Shown here piece by piece: positions 8,202-18,050 of a stretch of DNA of 41,495 bases (its first letter is position 1; each line of letters begins with the position of its first letter). The DNA is taken from positions 1-41,495 of the forward strand of contig JAEWKH010000081.1 in assembly GCA_023386155.1 (NCBI GenBank), in the 5' to 3' direction. The notes beneath the pieces are model-generated. The model worked only from the letters and a program-made list of their open reading frames with translations, was not told where the DNA came from and did no database searches. The DNA comes from Pseudomonadota bacterium. Lineage in GTDB: Bacteria > Pseudomonadota > Alphaproteobacteria > Rhizobiales > Beijerinckiaceae. The translations under genes were made by a program, and so were the position numbers.

Positions 8202-9199
8202 GCGCGCGGAAAGCGGTCCCGCCAGGCCGGCTGCGCGCCCGGATAGGGCAGGGCCGTCGCCTCGTAGACGCCGCGCGCGATGGCGCGGGTCAGGCAATCG
8301 GCCGCGAGGGCCGTGAGTTCCGTGAACTCCGCCGCCTCGTCCCGGAACGGCTTCCTGCCCGTGGCGGCGGCGAAGATGGTATCGCCGTCGGACAGGGCCT
8401 GGGAGAAGCGCAGGCCGCGGGCGAGGCCCGCATGGGACGCGATGGCGAGGCGCTTGGCCTGGGCTTTCGTCAGAACCGCGTCGGTCGCGACGAGCGCGAT
8501 GGTGGTGGCCGGTTGCGGCCCGCCCTTCCAGATGAGCTTGCGGTGCTCCGGGGCGACGCGCTCCGGGTGCCCGTGCCCGCCGAATTCCCGGCCTTCCTCC
8601 AGGGCTCCGGCCCAGAAATGCGGCCCATCCCCGATGACCGCCGAGGCGATGCTGTTCACCACCACGAGCGCCCCGATTGTGTGACCCGAGGAGGTCACGG
8701 CGCTGGCCGAGCCCAGGCCGCCCTTCAGGTTCGCCGTCGTGGCCCCGTATCCGCCGCCTGCCGAGCCGAGCGCGAAGTCCAGGCCGGCCCCCCGGGCCGC
8801 CTCGTAGCCGAGTTCCCGATAGGGCGGGTAGCGGCCCCAATCCTTGTCGCCGCCATTGACCAGGTCGAAGATGGAGGCCTGCGACACCAGGGGCACGAGC
8901 GCCTCCCGGACGGCAAAGCCGATCCCCTTTTCCCGCAGCCGGGCCTGGACGCCGCCGGCCGCGTCGAGGCCGAAGGCGGAGCCGCCGGACAGGACGACGC
9001 CGTGAATCGCGGGCACCATCTTGTCGGGATCGAGCAGGTCGGTCTCCCGGGTGGCGGGCGCCCCGCCCATGACGAAGACGGAGGCGACCGCCGGCTCGTC
9101 GAAGAGGGCGACGGTCACGCCGGAGCCGAGCGCGGCATCCTGGGCATTGCCGACGCGAAGGCCCGGGACATCGGTGATGAGGTTGCGGCTTTGTGTCAT
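8198..9199 (-). CDS. P1-family peptidase (DmpA-like aminopeptidase)
   Basis: About 333 residues, Gly/Ala-rich, of the DmpA/P1 (S58) family of self-cleaving N-terminal-nucleophile hydrolases, which includes L-aminopeptidase/D-esterase enzymes. It begins NLITDVPGLRVGNAQD and has GVVLSGGSAFGLDAAGG (about 80-96), NLKGGLGSAS and VVVNSIASAVIGDG. The Asn-Ser in VVVNS is a plausible autocleavage point, as in characterised relatives. The ATG at 9199 fits the family. An upstream ATG at 9232 would add MKAGVFRFPPP, which looks spurious. Its stop overlaps the stop of the DadA-like gene. Confidence 0.87.
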   Translation of the reverse strand: MTQSRNLITDVPGLRVGNAQDAALGSGVTVALFDEPAVASVFVMGGAPATRETDLLDPDKMVPAIHGVVLSGGSAFGLDAAGGVQARLREKGIGFAVREALVPLVSQASIFDLVNGGDKDWGRYPPYRELGYEAARGAGLDFALGSAGGGYGATTANLKGGLGSASAVTSSGHTIGALVVVNSIASAVIGDGPHFWAGALEEGREFGGHGHPERVAPEHRKLIWKGGPQPATTIALVATDAVLTKAQAKRLAIASHAGLARGLRFSQALSDGDTIFAAATGRKPFRDEAAEFTELTALAADCLTRAIARGVYEATALPYPGAQPAWRDRFPRA

Positions 9200-9294
9200 G
9201 GGAGGAGGAAACCGAAAAACGCCGGCCTTCACAAGCTGGAGAACCGGCCTTTCACCGCCTTTCTCAGGCGGGCGCGACAGGATAGAAGGCTTTC

Positions 9295-10023
9295 ATGCTC
9301 AGTGTTTCCTATCCGGCCGCAGCCCTCGGCGGCCTCATCTCCTTCTTGAGTCCCTGCGTGCTGCCGCTGGTGCCGCCCTACCTGTCGTTCCTCGCCGGCA
9401 CGACCTTCGACCGCCTGAGCGCGGGCGACGACCGGGCCGTGCGCAAGCGCGCGATCCTGGCGGCCCTGCTGTTCGTGGCGGGCTTCTCGACGGTTTTCGT
9501 GCTGCTCGGCGCGACCGCCTCGGCCCTGGGCCAGGTGATCCGGCAGTATCTCGACGTGCTGAGCATGGTGGCTGGCATCGCTATCATCGTGATGGGCCTG
9601 CATTTCCTCGGGCTGTTCCGGATCGGTCTGTTCTACCGGGAGGCCCGGTTCAACGTCGAAAGGCCTGTCGGCCTCTGGGGCGCCTATGTGATGGGGCTCG
9701 CCTTCGCGTTCGGCTGGACGCCCTGCATCGGCCCGGTCCTCGCCGCGATCCTGACCGTGGCGAGCTCGGAGGACAGCGTGTCCCAGGGTGCCCTGCTGCT
9801 GGCCGCCTATTCGGCGGGCCTGGGGATTCCCTTCCTGCTCGCGGCCTTCGCCATGAAGCCGTTCGTGGCGCTCCTGAAGCGCATGCGCTCGCGCTTCGCC
9901 ATGGTCGAGAAGGTCATGGGCGTGCTCCTGGTCCTTACCGGTGTCGCGTTCCTGACCGGCTGGATCACCAACATGTCGTTCTGGCTCCTGGAGACATTCC
10001 CGGCCTTGGGGCTGCTGGGGTAG
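9295..10023 (+). CDS. ccdA: Cytochrome c biogenesis protein CcdA (DsbD transmembrane type)
   Basis: A 242-residue polytopic membrane protein, about six transmembrane segments. It carries the paired redox cysteines of CcdA/DsbD in LSPCVLPLVPPYLSFLAG (C21) and GWTPCIGPVLA (C144). CcdA moves reducing power from cytoplasmic thioredoxin to periplasmic thiol proteins used in haem attachment to cytochrome c. There are no other ccm genes nearby. A DUF1203-like gene follows on the same strand after 70 nt. Confidence 0.92.
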   Translation: MLSVSYPAAALGGLISFLSPCVLPLVPPYLSFLAGTTFDRLSAGDDRAVRKRAILAALLFVAGFSTVFVLLGATASALGQVIRQYLDVLSMVAGIAIIVMGLHFLGLFRIGLFYREARFNVERPVGLWGAYVMGLAFAFGWTPCIGPVLAAILTVASSEDSVSQGALLLAAYSAGLGIPFLLAAFAMKPFVALLKRMRSRFAMVEKVMGVLLVLTGVAFLTGWITNMSFWLLETFPALGLLG

Positions 10024-10093
10024 ACCACCACAGGAATCGGGTCGCCCGACGGGACATGGCTTGCCACTGTGGCGCTCTCACAGGAGACAAACG

Positions 10094-10561
10094 ATGTCCT
10101 TCCAGATCCGCGGCCTGGAGGCCGAGCTTTTTGCGCCGCTGTTCCAGTTGAACGATGCCGACCTCGGGGCCCAGGGCGTCCGGCGCGTCCATGCCGACGA
10201 GGCCGATGCCTATCCCTGCCGGGTATCGCTGACGCGGGTCGCCGTCGGCGAGGAGCTTCTGCTGCTCAACCATGCCCATCAGACGAACCCGGCATCGCCC
10301 TATCGCGCCGCCGGGCCGATCTTCGTCAGCCGCTCTGCAAGAACAGGAACCTATCGGGGTGAGCTGGCGCCCATGATGAGGGACCGGCTCCTGTCCCTGC
10401 GCGCCTATGACGGCAATGCCTTCATCACCGATGCCGAGGTCGCGGAAGGCGCGGAGGTGTTTCGGGTGATCGAACGGTTCCTCGCCGATCCCCAGGTCGC
10501 GCATGTCGATGCCCATTTCGCCCGGCGCGGCTGCTTCGCGGCGCGGATCGAGCGGGTCTGA
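10094..10561 (+). CDS. DUF1203-like protein
   Basis: A 155-residue soluble protein. It resembles DUF1203 proteins: an N-terminal MSFQIRGLEAELFAPLF, a central PCRVSLTRVAVGEELLLLNH with the conserved Pro-Cys and HQTNPASPYRAAGPIFVSR, then a C-terminal DAHFARRGCFAARIERV. The function of this family is unknown to me. A GGAG Shine-Dalgarno (CAGGAGACAAACG) precedes the ATG at 10094, so the longer frame from 10061 is rejected. The stop codon directly adjoins the stop of the convergent ACT-domain gene. Confidence 0.8.
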   Translation: MSFQIRGLEAELFAPLFQLNDADLGAQGVRRVHADEADAYPCRVSLTRVAVGEELLLLNHAHQTNPASPYRAAGPIFVSRSARTGTYRGELAPMMRDRLLSLRAYDGNAFITDAEVAEGAEVFRVIERFLADPQVAHVDAHFARRGCFAARIERV

Positions 10562-10948
10562 TCAGCGTCCGCTTCCGACCCTGTGCCCGGCGTCGCTCAG
10601 CGCGGCCATGGCCTTCTCCGCGTCTCCCGCCTTCACCAGCACGTAGTCGGTGCTGAAGGTGGAGGTGGCGAAGATGCCGATGCCGGCCTGGGCGAGAGGG
10701 GCGAGCACGGAGGCCAGGATCCCCGGAACGCTGAAGTCGAAGCTCTGCTCGATGCGGAAGCAGCGCCAGCCTGAATCGATCTCGGCCGCGGGAGGGGCCC
10801 GGTCGAGCGGGCAGACGAGGGTCGTCTCCTCGGCCGCCTGGACCAGGAGCGAGAAGGGGCCGGGCGAGGGAGCCGCGACCGGCGTGCCTGCCGGAAAGCG
10901 GCAGATTGCGAATGTCGCGTCGAGCAGGGACAGGGTGAGAGCAGGCAT
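10562..10948 (-). CDS. ACT-domain protein
   Basis: A 128-residue protein with two ACT-like halves. The first runs from MPALTLSLLDATFAICRFP, and the second (about 65-125) contains FDFSVPGILASVLAPLAQAGIGIFATSTFSTDYVLV, the pattern of the ACT_7/CASTOR-type domain. Such domains bind amino acids and usually act as sensors. No catalytic domain is attached. The next genes upstream on this strand encode an amino-acid ABC transporter, which fits but does not prove amino-acid sensing. The frame extends to 10996, but 10948 matches the fold start. Confidence 0.75.
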   Translation of the reverse strand: MPALTLSLLDATFAICRFPAGTPVAAPSPGPFSLLVQAAEETTLVCPLDRAPPAAEIDSGWRCFRIEQSFDFSVPGILASVLAPLAQAGIGIFATSTFSTDYVLVKAGDAEKAMAALSDAGHRVGSGR

Positions 10949-10998
10949 GGGCACACTTCCTGGGAGGCCGGCATGACGTCCAAGTTTATCCGACATCC

Positions 10999-11031
10999 AT
11001 AAGAAAACCCGCCCTGTTGCCAGGGCGGGTC
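10999..11031 (-). terminator. Rho-independent terminator of the liv cluster
   Basis: The stem ACCCGCCCTG/CAGGGCGGGT with loop TTGC is followed on the minus strand by TTTCTT. It lies 28 nt after the livK stop, in the right orientation to end the leftward liv transcript. Confidence 0.85.
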
Positions 11032-11058
11032 TGTTCGTTCGGCTTTCAGGCCGATCGA

Positions 11059-12186
11059 TTACATGGCGAGTTCGTTGCCGGAGTAGTCGATCTTGCCGTC
11101 GGCGCCCTTCTTCCAGACGTACATGACGTAGTCCGGACGGGTGATGTCGCCCTTCTTGTCGAAGGTGATGTCGCCGATGACGGTCTTGAACGGCTTTCCG
11201 GCCTTCATGACGTCGGCGACCTTCTTGCCGTCGGCGCTGCCGGCCTGCTTGGCGGCCTCGGCCAGGATCTGGGCCGCGGCGTAGCTGTAGAGCGTGTAGG
11301 CTTCCGGCTCGAAGTTCTTGGCCTTGAACTTGGCCACGACGTCCTTCGCGTTCGGGTTCTTGCGCGGATCCGGCGAGAAGGTCATCAGGGTGCCTTCGGC
11401 GCCCGGGCCGGCGATCGAGGTGAACTCGGCCGACACGATGCCGTCACCCGACATGAGCGGGGCGTTCAGGCCCTGGTCGCGCATCTGGCGGATGATGAGG
11501 CCGGCTTCCGTGTGGAGGCCGCCGAAGTAGACGACGTCGACGCCGGCCTGCTTCAGCTTCGACACGAGAGCGGAATAGTCCTTCTCGCCCGGGTTCACGC
11601 CTTCGTAGACGACTTCCTTCAGACCCTTGGAGTTCATGGTCTTCTGGGTCTCGTCGGCGAGGCCCTTGCCGTAGGGGGTCTTGTCGTGGATGACCGCGAC
11701 CTTCTTGCCCTTGAACTTGTCGGCGAGGTAGCTGCCGGCAACGAGGCCCTGCTGATCGTCGCGACCGCAGGTGCGGAAGGTGTTCCACAGGCCGCGCTCG
11801 GTGAATTGCGGGTTGGTCGAAGCGGGCGAAACCATGACGATGCCGGCTTCCTCATAGACGGACGAGGCCGGGATCGAGACGCCGGAGTTGAAGTGGCCGA
11901 CGACCATCTTCACGCCCTCGGCGGCGAACTTGTTCGCCACGGACACGCCCTGCTTGGGATCGGACACGTCGTCGCCGACCACGAGCTCAAGCTTCTGGCC
12001 ATTGATGCCGCCAGCGGCATTGATGTCCGCGACAGCCTGCTCGACGCCGTTCTTCAGCTGGGCGCCGAAAGCCGCGTTCGGGCCGGTGACGGGGCCAGCA
12101 ACGCCGATCTTGATCTGGGCGCTGGCAGCGCTGGAGAAGGCGAGGCCAAGACCAAGCGCCACGCCGGTCAACAGCAGTTTTTTCAT
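11059..12186 (-). CDS. livK: Branched-chain amino-acid ABC transporter, periplasmic binding protein
   Basis: A 375-residue type I periplasmic binding protein. It has a signal peptide (MKKLLLTGVALGLGLAFSSAASA, cleaved before QIKIGVAGP), then the Leu/Ile/Val-binding fold with GPNAAFGAQLKNGVEQAVADIN and GDDVSDPKQGVSVANKF. It captures substrate for the LivHMGF membrane complex encoded just upstream. The ATG at 12186 follows a GAGGAGTGACCTC ribosome-binding site. The longer frame to 12261 is rejected because it destroys the signal peptide start. A 242-nt gap with a palindromic element separates it from the rest of the cluster, so livK may be transcribed separately and more strongly. Confidence 0.94.
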   Translation of the reverse strand: MKKLLLTGVALGLGLAFSSAASAQIKIGVAGPVTGPNAAFGAQLKNGVEQAVADINAAGGINGQKLELVVGDDVSDPKQGVSVANKFAAEGVKMVVGHFNSGVSIPASSVYEEAGIVMVSPASTNPQFTERGLWNTFRTCGRDDQQGLVAGSYLADKFKGKKVAVIHDKTPYGKGLADETQKTMNSKGLKEVVYEGVNPGEKDYSALVSKLKQAGVDVVYFGGLHTEAGLIIRQMRDQGLNAPLMSGDGIVSAEFTSIAGPGAEGTLMTFSPDPRKNPNAKDVVAKFKAKNFEPEAYTLYSYAAAQILAEAAKQAGSADGKKVADVMKAGKPFKTVIGDITFDKKGDITRPDYVMYVWKKGADGKIDYSGNELAM

Positions 12187-12313
12187 GAGGTCACTCCTCT
12201 GGGTGGTTTTATAGGCCCCTCTTCCTTGTGGGGCCGGTTTGACGGTAGTCCCGCCATCCAAGGTAACATCATGCTGTTTTTTAAGCGGATGTCACCTGGG
12301 AATCTTTTGGGCC

Positions 12314-12432
12314 AGAGCATCGGACCCAAAAGTGGAAACCACTTTTGGGATCAATCCGATGCTCCGTCTTCTTAAAGCGGCGCATCGTTTGGTGCAGAGA
12401 ACCGGAACCCACTTCTCCGCACGATGCGCTAG
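12314..12432. repeat. Two-hairpin CTAG-ended palindromic element, copy A
   Basis: An element of about 119 bp made of two hairpins. Hairpin 1 has arms AGAGCATCGGACCCAAAAGTGG and CCACTTTTGGGATC-ATCCGATGCT. Hairpin 2 begins GCGCATCGT and ends ACGATGCGC. The right end is CTAG. Near-identical copies are at 26,593 and 40,660. It lies between livK and the small membrane gene, and its terminal CTAG contains the TAG stop codon of that gene (12429-12431). It may form RNA structure that tunes or protects livK mRNA. Confidence 0.85.
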
Positions 12433-12791
12433 CCCTTGGTCGCAGACGCCTTTTCCCGCCAGGAGAACGGGCCGGTCCGCTCGTAGAGCCAGCGGTACTG
12501 GGTGGTCATCATGCGGGCGCGGCGGTACTGGAATCCCAGGGCCCCGATGATCAGCAGCACGATGGTGTCGACCGCATAGTAATGGATCGACAGCAGGGTC
12601 CCCTCGAACAGGGCGAAGTGGATGAAGCGCACCGCGGCGCCGAGGATGAACAGGTAGAGGATCAGGGTCCAGAAGGGGCGCCAGGTGAGCGCGATGGCCC
12701 GCCCGGTCATCCAGGCGGCCCAGCCGCCCATGACCACGGTGATGAGAAGGAAGAGCCAGATCGACGGCTCTTCGTAGAGGATGCCCTGCAT
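12429..12791 (-). CDS. Small membrane protein of the liv cluster (DUF6867-like)
   Basis: 120 residues with three likely transmembrane helices (about 10-32, 38-62, 70-88: WLFLLITVVMGGWAAW, PFWTLILYLFILGAAVRFIHF, YAVDTIVLLIIGALGF). It ends in a basic cytoplasmic tail (YRRARMMTTQYRWLYERTGP). Its ATG overlaps the livF stop (TGATG), so it is translationally coupled to the transporter. I believe this corresponds to a small uncharacterised family (DUF6867) found beside liv genes in this order, but have not verified it. Its role in transport is unknown. The stop codon is formed by the end of the palindromic element. Confidence 0.8.
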   Translation of the reverse strand: MQGILYEEPSIWLFLLITVVMGGWAAWMTGRAIALTWRPFWTLILYLFILGAAVRFIHFALFEGTLLSIHYYAVDTIVLLIIGALGFQYRRARMMTTQYRWLYERTGPFSWREKASATKG

Positions 12792-13567
12792 CAGTGATGC
12801 CCCCCTTCGAGATAGGCTGCCCGGACTTGCGGGTCTTCGAGCAGCTCCTTGCCGGAGCCGCTCATGGTGATGTTGCCCGTCACCATCACGTAGCCGCGAT
12901 GGGCCAGCTTGAGGGCGTGATAGGCGTTCTGCTCCACGAGGAAGATCGTCATTCCGTCCTTCTCGTTGAGCTCCTTGATGATGTTGAAGATCTGCTTCAC
13001 GATCAGCGGCGCGAGGCCCAGGGACGGCTCGTCCAGGAGAAGGAGCTTCGGGCGGCTCATGAGCGCGCGGGCGATGGCGAGCATCTGCTGCTCGCCGCCG
13101 GACAGGGTGCCGCCGCGCTGCTGCAGCCGCTCCTTGAGGCGGGGGAACAGGGTGCAGACCCGTTCGAGATCCTGGTCGAAATGGGCCATGTTGTGCATGG
13201 AAGCGCCCATCTGGAGGTTCTCGAACACCGTCATGCGCGGGAAGATGCGCCGGCCCTCGGGAGACTGGGCGATCGACAGGCGGGCGATCTCGTGGGTCGG
13301 CATCTTGGTGATGTCCTGGCCCGCATAGGTGATCTTGCCCTCGCGGGCCCGCGGATTGCCGAAGATCGTCATCATCAGGGTCGACTTGCCGGCCCCGTTG
13401 GCGCCGATCAGGGTGACGATCTCGCCCTCGTTGACGTCCATGTCCACGCCCTTGAGGGCGATGATGTTGCCGTAATAGGTCTTCACGCCGCGGACGCTGA
13501 GAAGCGGCTGACGGGAGGTGGATGCCTGGGGATTCTGCATCGCGATGTTTGCTCCAGCGGTGCTCAT
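12791..13567 (-). CDS. livF: Branched-chain amino-acid ABC transporter ATPase LivF
   Basis: One of the two cytoplasmic ATPases driving LivHM import. The 258 residues show Walker A GANGAGKST (55-63), the Q-loop QSPEGRRIFPRMTV, ABC signature LSGGEQQ (155-161), Walker B LLLLDEPSLGL and the His switch region. QSPEGRRIFP and SLGLAPL are typical of LivF. The start at 13567 overlaps the livG stop by 4 nt (ATGA coupling). M10 at 13540 is an alternative. Confidence 0.95.
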   Translation of the reverse strand: MSTAGANIAMQNPQASTSRQPLLSVRGVKTYYGNIIALKGVDMDVNEGEIVTLIGANGAGKSTLMMTIFGNPRAREGKITYAGQDITKMPTHEIARLSIAQSPEGRRIFPRMTVFENLQMGASMHNMAHFDQDLERVCTLFPRLKERLQQRGGTLSGGEQQMLAIARALMSRPKLLLLDEPSLGLAPLIVKQIFNIIKELNEKDGMTIFLVEQNAYHALKLAHRGYVMVTGNITMSGSGKELLEDPQVRAAYLEGGHH

Positions 13568-14405
13568 GCGCCGATCTCCGCTTCGACCTTCTCGACTTCG
13601 TCGTCGGCCACGCCGAGATAGGCGGCGATGACCTTGGGATCGTTCCTGACCTCGGCGGGCTCGCCGTCCGAGATCTTGGTGCCGTAGTCGAGCACCACCA
13701 CATGGTCCGAGATCTGCATCACGACCGACATGTCGTGCTCGATCAGGAGAATCGACGTGCCGTTGTCCTTGCGGATCGACAGGAGCAGTTCGTTGAGCTC
13801 CAGGGACTCGCGGGGGTTGAGGCCGGCCGCCGGCTCGTCGAGGCAGAGCAGGAGCGGTTCCGTGCACATGGCGCGGGCGATCTCCAGGCGGCGCTGGTCA
13901 CCGTAGGGAAGGTCGCCGGCCGGATCGTCGGCCCGATGGGTGAGCCGGGCCTTCTCCAGCCAGTACTTGGCCTTCTCGATGGCCTCCTTCTCGGCCTTGC
14001 GGTAGCCGCCGATGCCGAGGACGCCCAGGAAGGTGAAGCCGGAGGCGATCATCAGCGGGTTGTGCTGGGCCACCAGCAGGTTCTCGAGCACGGTCATGCC
14101 GGAGAACAGGCGGATGTTCTGGAACGTGCGGGCGACCTTGCCCTTCCAGTTGATGTCGTAGCCCGGCAGCCGCTCCAGGAGCAGGTGCGTGCCGTCGGGC
14201 TTGCGGAGGGCGACCATGCCCTCGGTCGGCTTGTAGAAGCCGGTGATGCAGTTGAAGACCGTGGTCTTTCCCGCTCCGTTGGGGCCGATCAGGGCGGTGA
14301 TGTCGCCGCGCCCGGCCTGGAAGGAGAGGTCGTTGACGGCCACGAGGCCGCCGAAGCGCATCGTGAGATGCTGTACGTCGAGGATGGGATCCTGCAGCCA
14401 GCGCA

Positions 14406-14406
<1 letters not shown>
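13564..14406 (-). CDS. livG: Branched-chain amino-acid ABC transporter ATPase LivG
   Basis: The second ATPase of the Liv importer, 280 residues. It has MRFGGLVAVNDLSF, Walker A GPNGAGKTT (41-49), TFQNIRLFSGMTVLENLLVAQH, the signature region LPYGDQRRLEIARAM and Walker B LLCLDEPAAGLNP. An insert of about 30 residues after VAQH is usual for LivG. It overlaps the livM stop by 1 nt (TAATG) and the livF start by 4 nt, so the block is tightly coupled. Confidence 0.96.
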
Positions 14407-15818
<1,412 letters not shown>

Positions 15819-15831
15819 GCTTATAGGCCCC

Positions 15832-16752
<921 letters not shown>

Positions 16753-17054
16753 GTCCTACCCTTGCCCCTCTGGAATGGGGTCATTCTTGGGAAACACCGC
16801 AGGAAAGCACGATGCCTGGGCAACGCCAAGCCTCCCGTAAGGTGCCGGTGTCTCTAGCAAACGGATTTTCGTTCGACAACTTTCTGTTAAGTTTCCTATG
16901 ACCGCCTATGATGGAATAAGCGGCAGGGGCTGATGCAATACTGGGCAAGTCCCGTTCTGCCTACCGCTTCCAAAGGATAAGGCGAGGGGCCATATGGGTC
17001 CAAACAGCCTTGTGCTCGGCCGAGAAAGAGTGGAAGAGGCTTGTCCGGATCAGA

Positions 17055-17582
17055 ATGTTGAAGTCTCACGCCACTCCCAATTCCGCCGCCCCAGGTTCCT
17101 CCCGCCCTGACGCCCGTCTCTTTCGGGAAGGCATGAGCCGCGCCGCCGCCGCCGTCCACGTGGTCACGACCGACGGCTCGGCCGGGCGCGCCGGCTTCAC
17201 GGCGACGGCGGTCACCCCCGTGACGGACAGTCCGGCCTCCCTCCTGGTCTGCATCAACACGGCCTCGCGGTCGGCGCAGGCGCTCCTGGCCAACCGGGCC
17301 TTCTGCGTGAGCACCCTGGGCGCGGAGGACCTTGCCCTTGCGGATGTTTTCGCGGGCCGCTCGGGCCTTCAGGGGCCGGAGCGCTTCACGGTCGGGGAAT
17401 GGGAAAGGCTCGACACCGGCTCGCCCGCCCTGACGACGAGCCTCGTCGCCTTCGACTGCCGCATCAGCGATGCCAGGGTGGTTGCGACCCACCATGTCAT
17501 CATCGGCGAGATCGTCCGGATCCGCCTCGGCGAGGAGAAGCCGCCCCTGGTCTACCAGGGGCGCCGCTACCACCAGCTCTAA
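17055..17582 (+). CDS. Flavin reductase domain protein (RutF-like)
   Basis: About 175 residues of the flavin reductase-like domain family. It shows FREGMSRAAAAVHVVTTDG, GRAGFTATAVTPVTDSPASLLVCIN, a conserved NRAFCVSTL and the C-terminal HHVIIGEIVRIRLGEE with PLVYQGRRYHQL. Such proteins reduce FMN or FAD with NAD(P)H to supply a partner monooxygenase, as RutF does for RutA. No rut or partner monooxygenase gene is adjacent, so the partner is unknown. The frame opens at 17010. The ATG at 17055 is preferred because the preceding residues look non-coding. Confidence 0.85.
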   Translation: MLKSHATPNSAAPGSSRPDARLFREGMSRAAAAVHVVTTDGSAGRAGFTATAVTPVTDSPASLLVCINTASRSAQALLANRAFCVSTLGAEDLALADVFAGRSGLQGPERFTVGEWERLDTGSPALTTSLVAFDCRISDARVVATHHVIIGEIVRIRLGEEKPPLVYQGRRYHQL

Positions 17583-17664
17583 AATCTGTGGACGGACCGG
17601 AAGGGCTCTCTCAGGGGCCGTTCCCGGCCGGATGGATTGGGTTTCGCCGCCAAGCTTCAGGACC

Positions 17665-17703
17665 GCCAAAGAAAAAGCCCTTCGCGGGACCGCAAAGGGC
17701 TTT
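17665..17703 (-). terminator. Rho-independent terminator pointing left
   Basis: The stem AAAGCCCTT(T)GCGG against CGC(A)AAGGGCTTT is followed on the minus strand by TTTTTCTTT. The T-tract is only on that strand, yet no minus-strand protein gene ends here. This is the main reason to suspect a minus-strand RNA. Confidence 0.6.
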
Positions 17704-17771
17704 GAGGGTCTCGAAGACCTGGGGGCATTGGCCTTCGTGGGAAGATAATGCCGCCAAGGAGGTGAAGTTCC
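17665..17771 (-). ncRNA. Candidate minus-strand small RNA with terminator
   Basis: The 17,583-18,050 gap holds no convincing protein gene. Read on the minus strand, it shows a hairpin (17,724-17,752: GGCATT/AATGCC arms around CTTC/GAAG), a small hairpin (17,707-17,719, GGTCT/AGACC) and a terminator stem (17,674-17,703). A CACCTCCTT anti-Shine-Dalgarno-like stretch lies at the 5' side (about 17,755-17,764). GGAAC-N16-CATT at 17,747-17,771 is one mismatch from an EcfG promoter. If that is the promoter, the RNA would start near 17,740 and exclude the anti-SD stretch. The strand and extent are inference. Confidence 0.35.
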
Positions 17772-18050
17772 CCGGCCGGGTAAAAAACCGTTCGGGTGAG
17801 AGGGACCGCCTCGGACCGCCGTGCCGCATCCCGGCCAGTCCCGCAGAGGCGCCCGCCTTCGAGCAGCCGTCGTCTCTTGATCGCGTGTCCATGGGCCTTA
17901 TGTCCCGAGCTACATCACGACGCCATCCATCGATCCGACAGAGCAGGGAGTGCCCGCGACCTTGCACAGATCCAGCCTCGTCCGAACCCTCGTCCACCGG
18001 GCCCATCGCCCGCCAGTCCAAGAGGCCGGCTGCTGCCGGGCGCCGATCCG

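Noticed and set aside
16753..17000. Promoter of the liv cluster
   Set aside because: TTGTCG and CTAGAG hexamers can be placed on the minus strand, but the fit is poor and not better than chance.
17611..18021. 136-codon minus-strand frame upstream of the kinase
   Set aside because: It runs through the terminator hairpin and has no ribosome-binding site or family-like segment. An RNA gene is more likely there.
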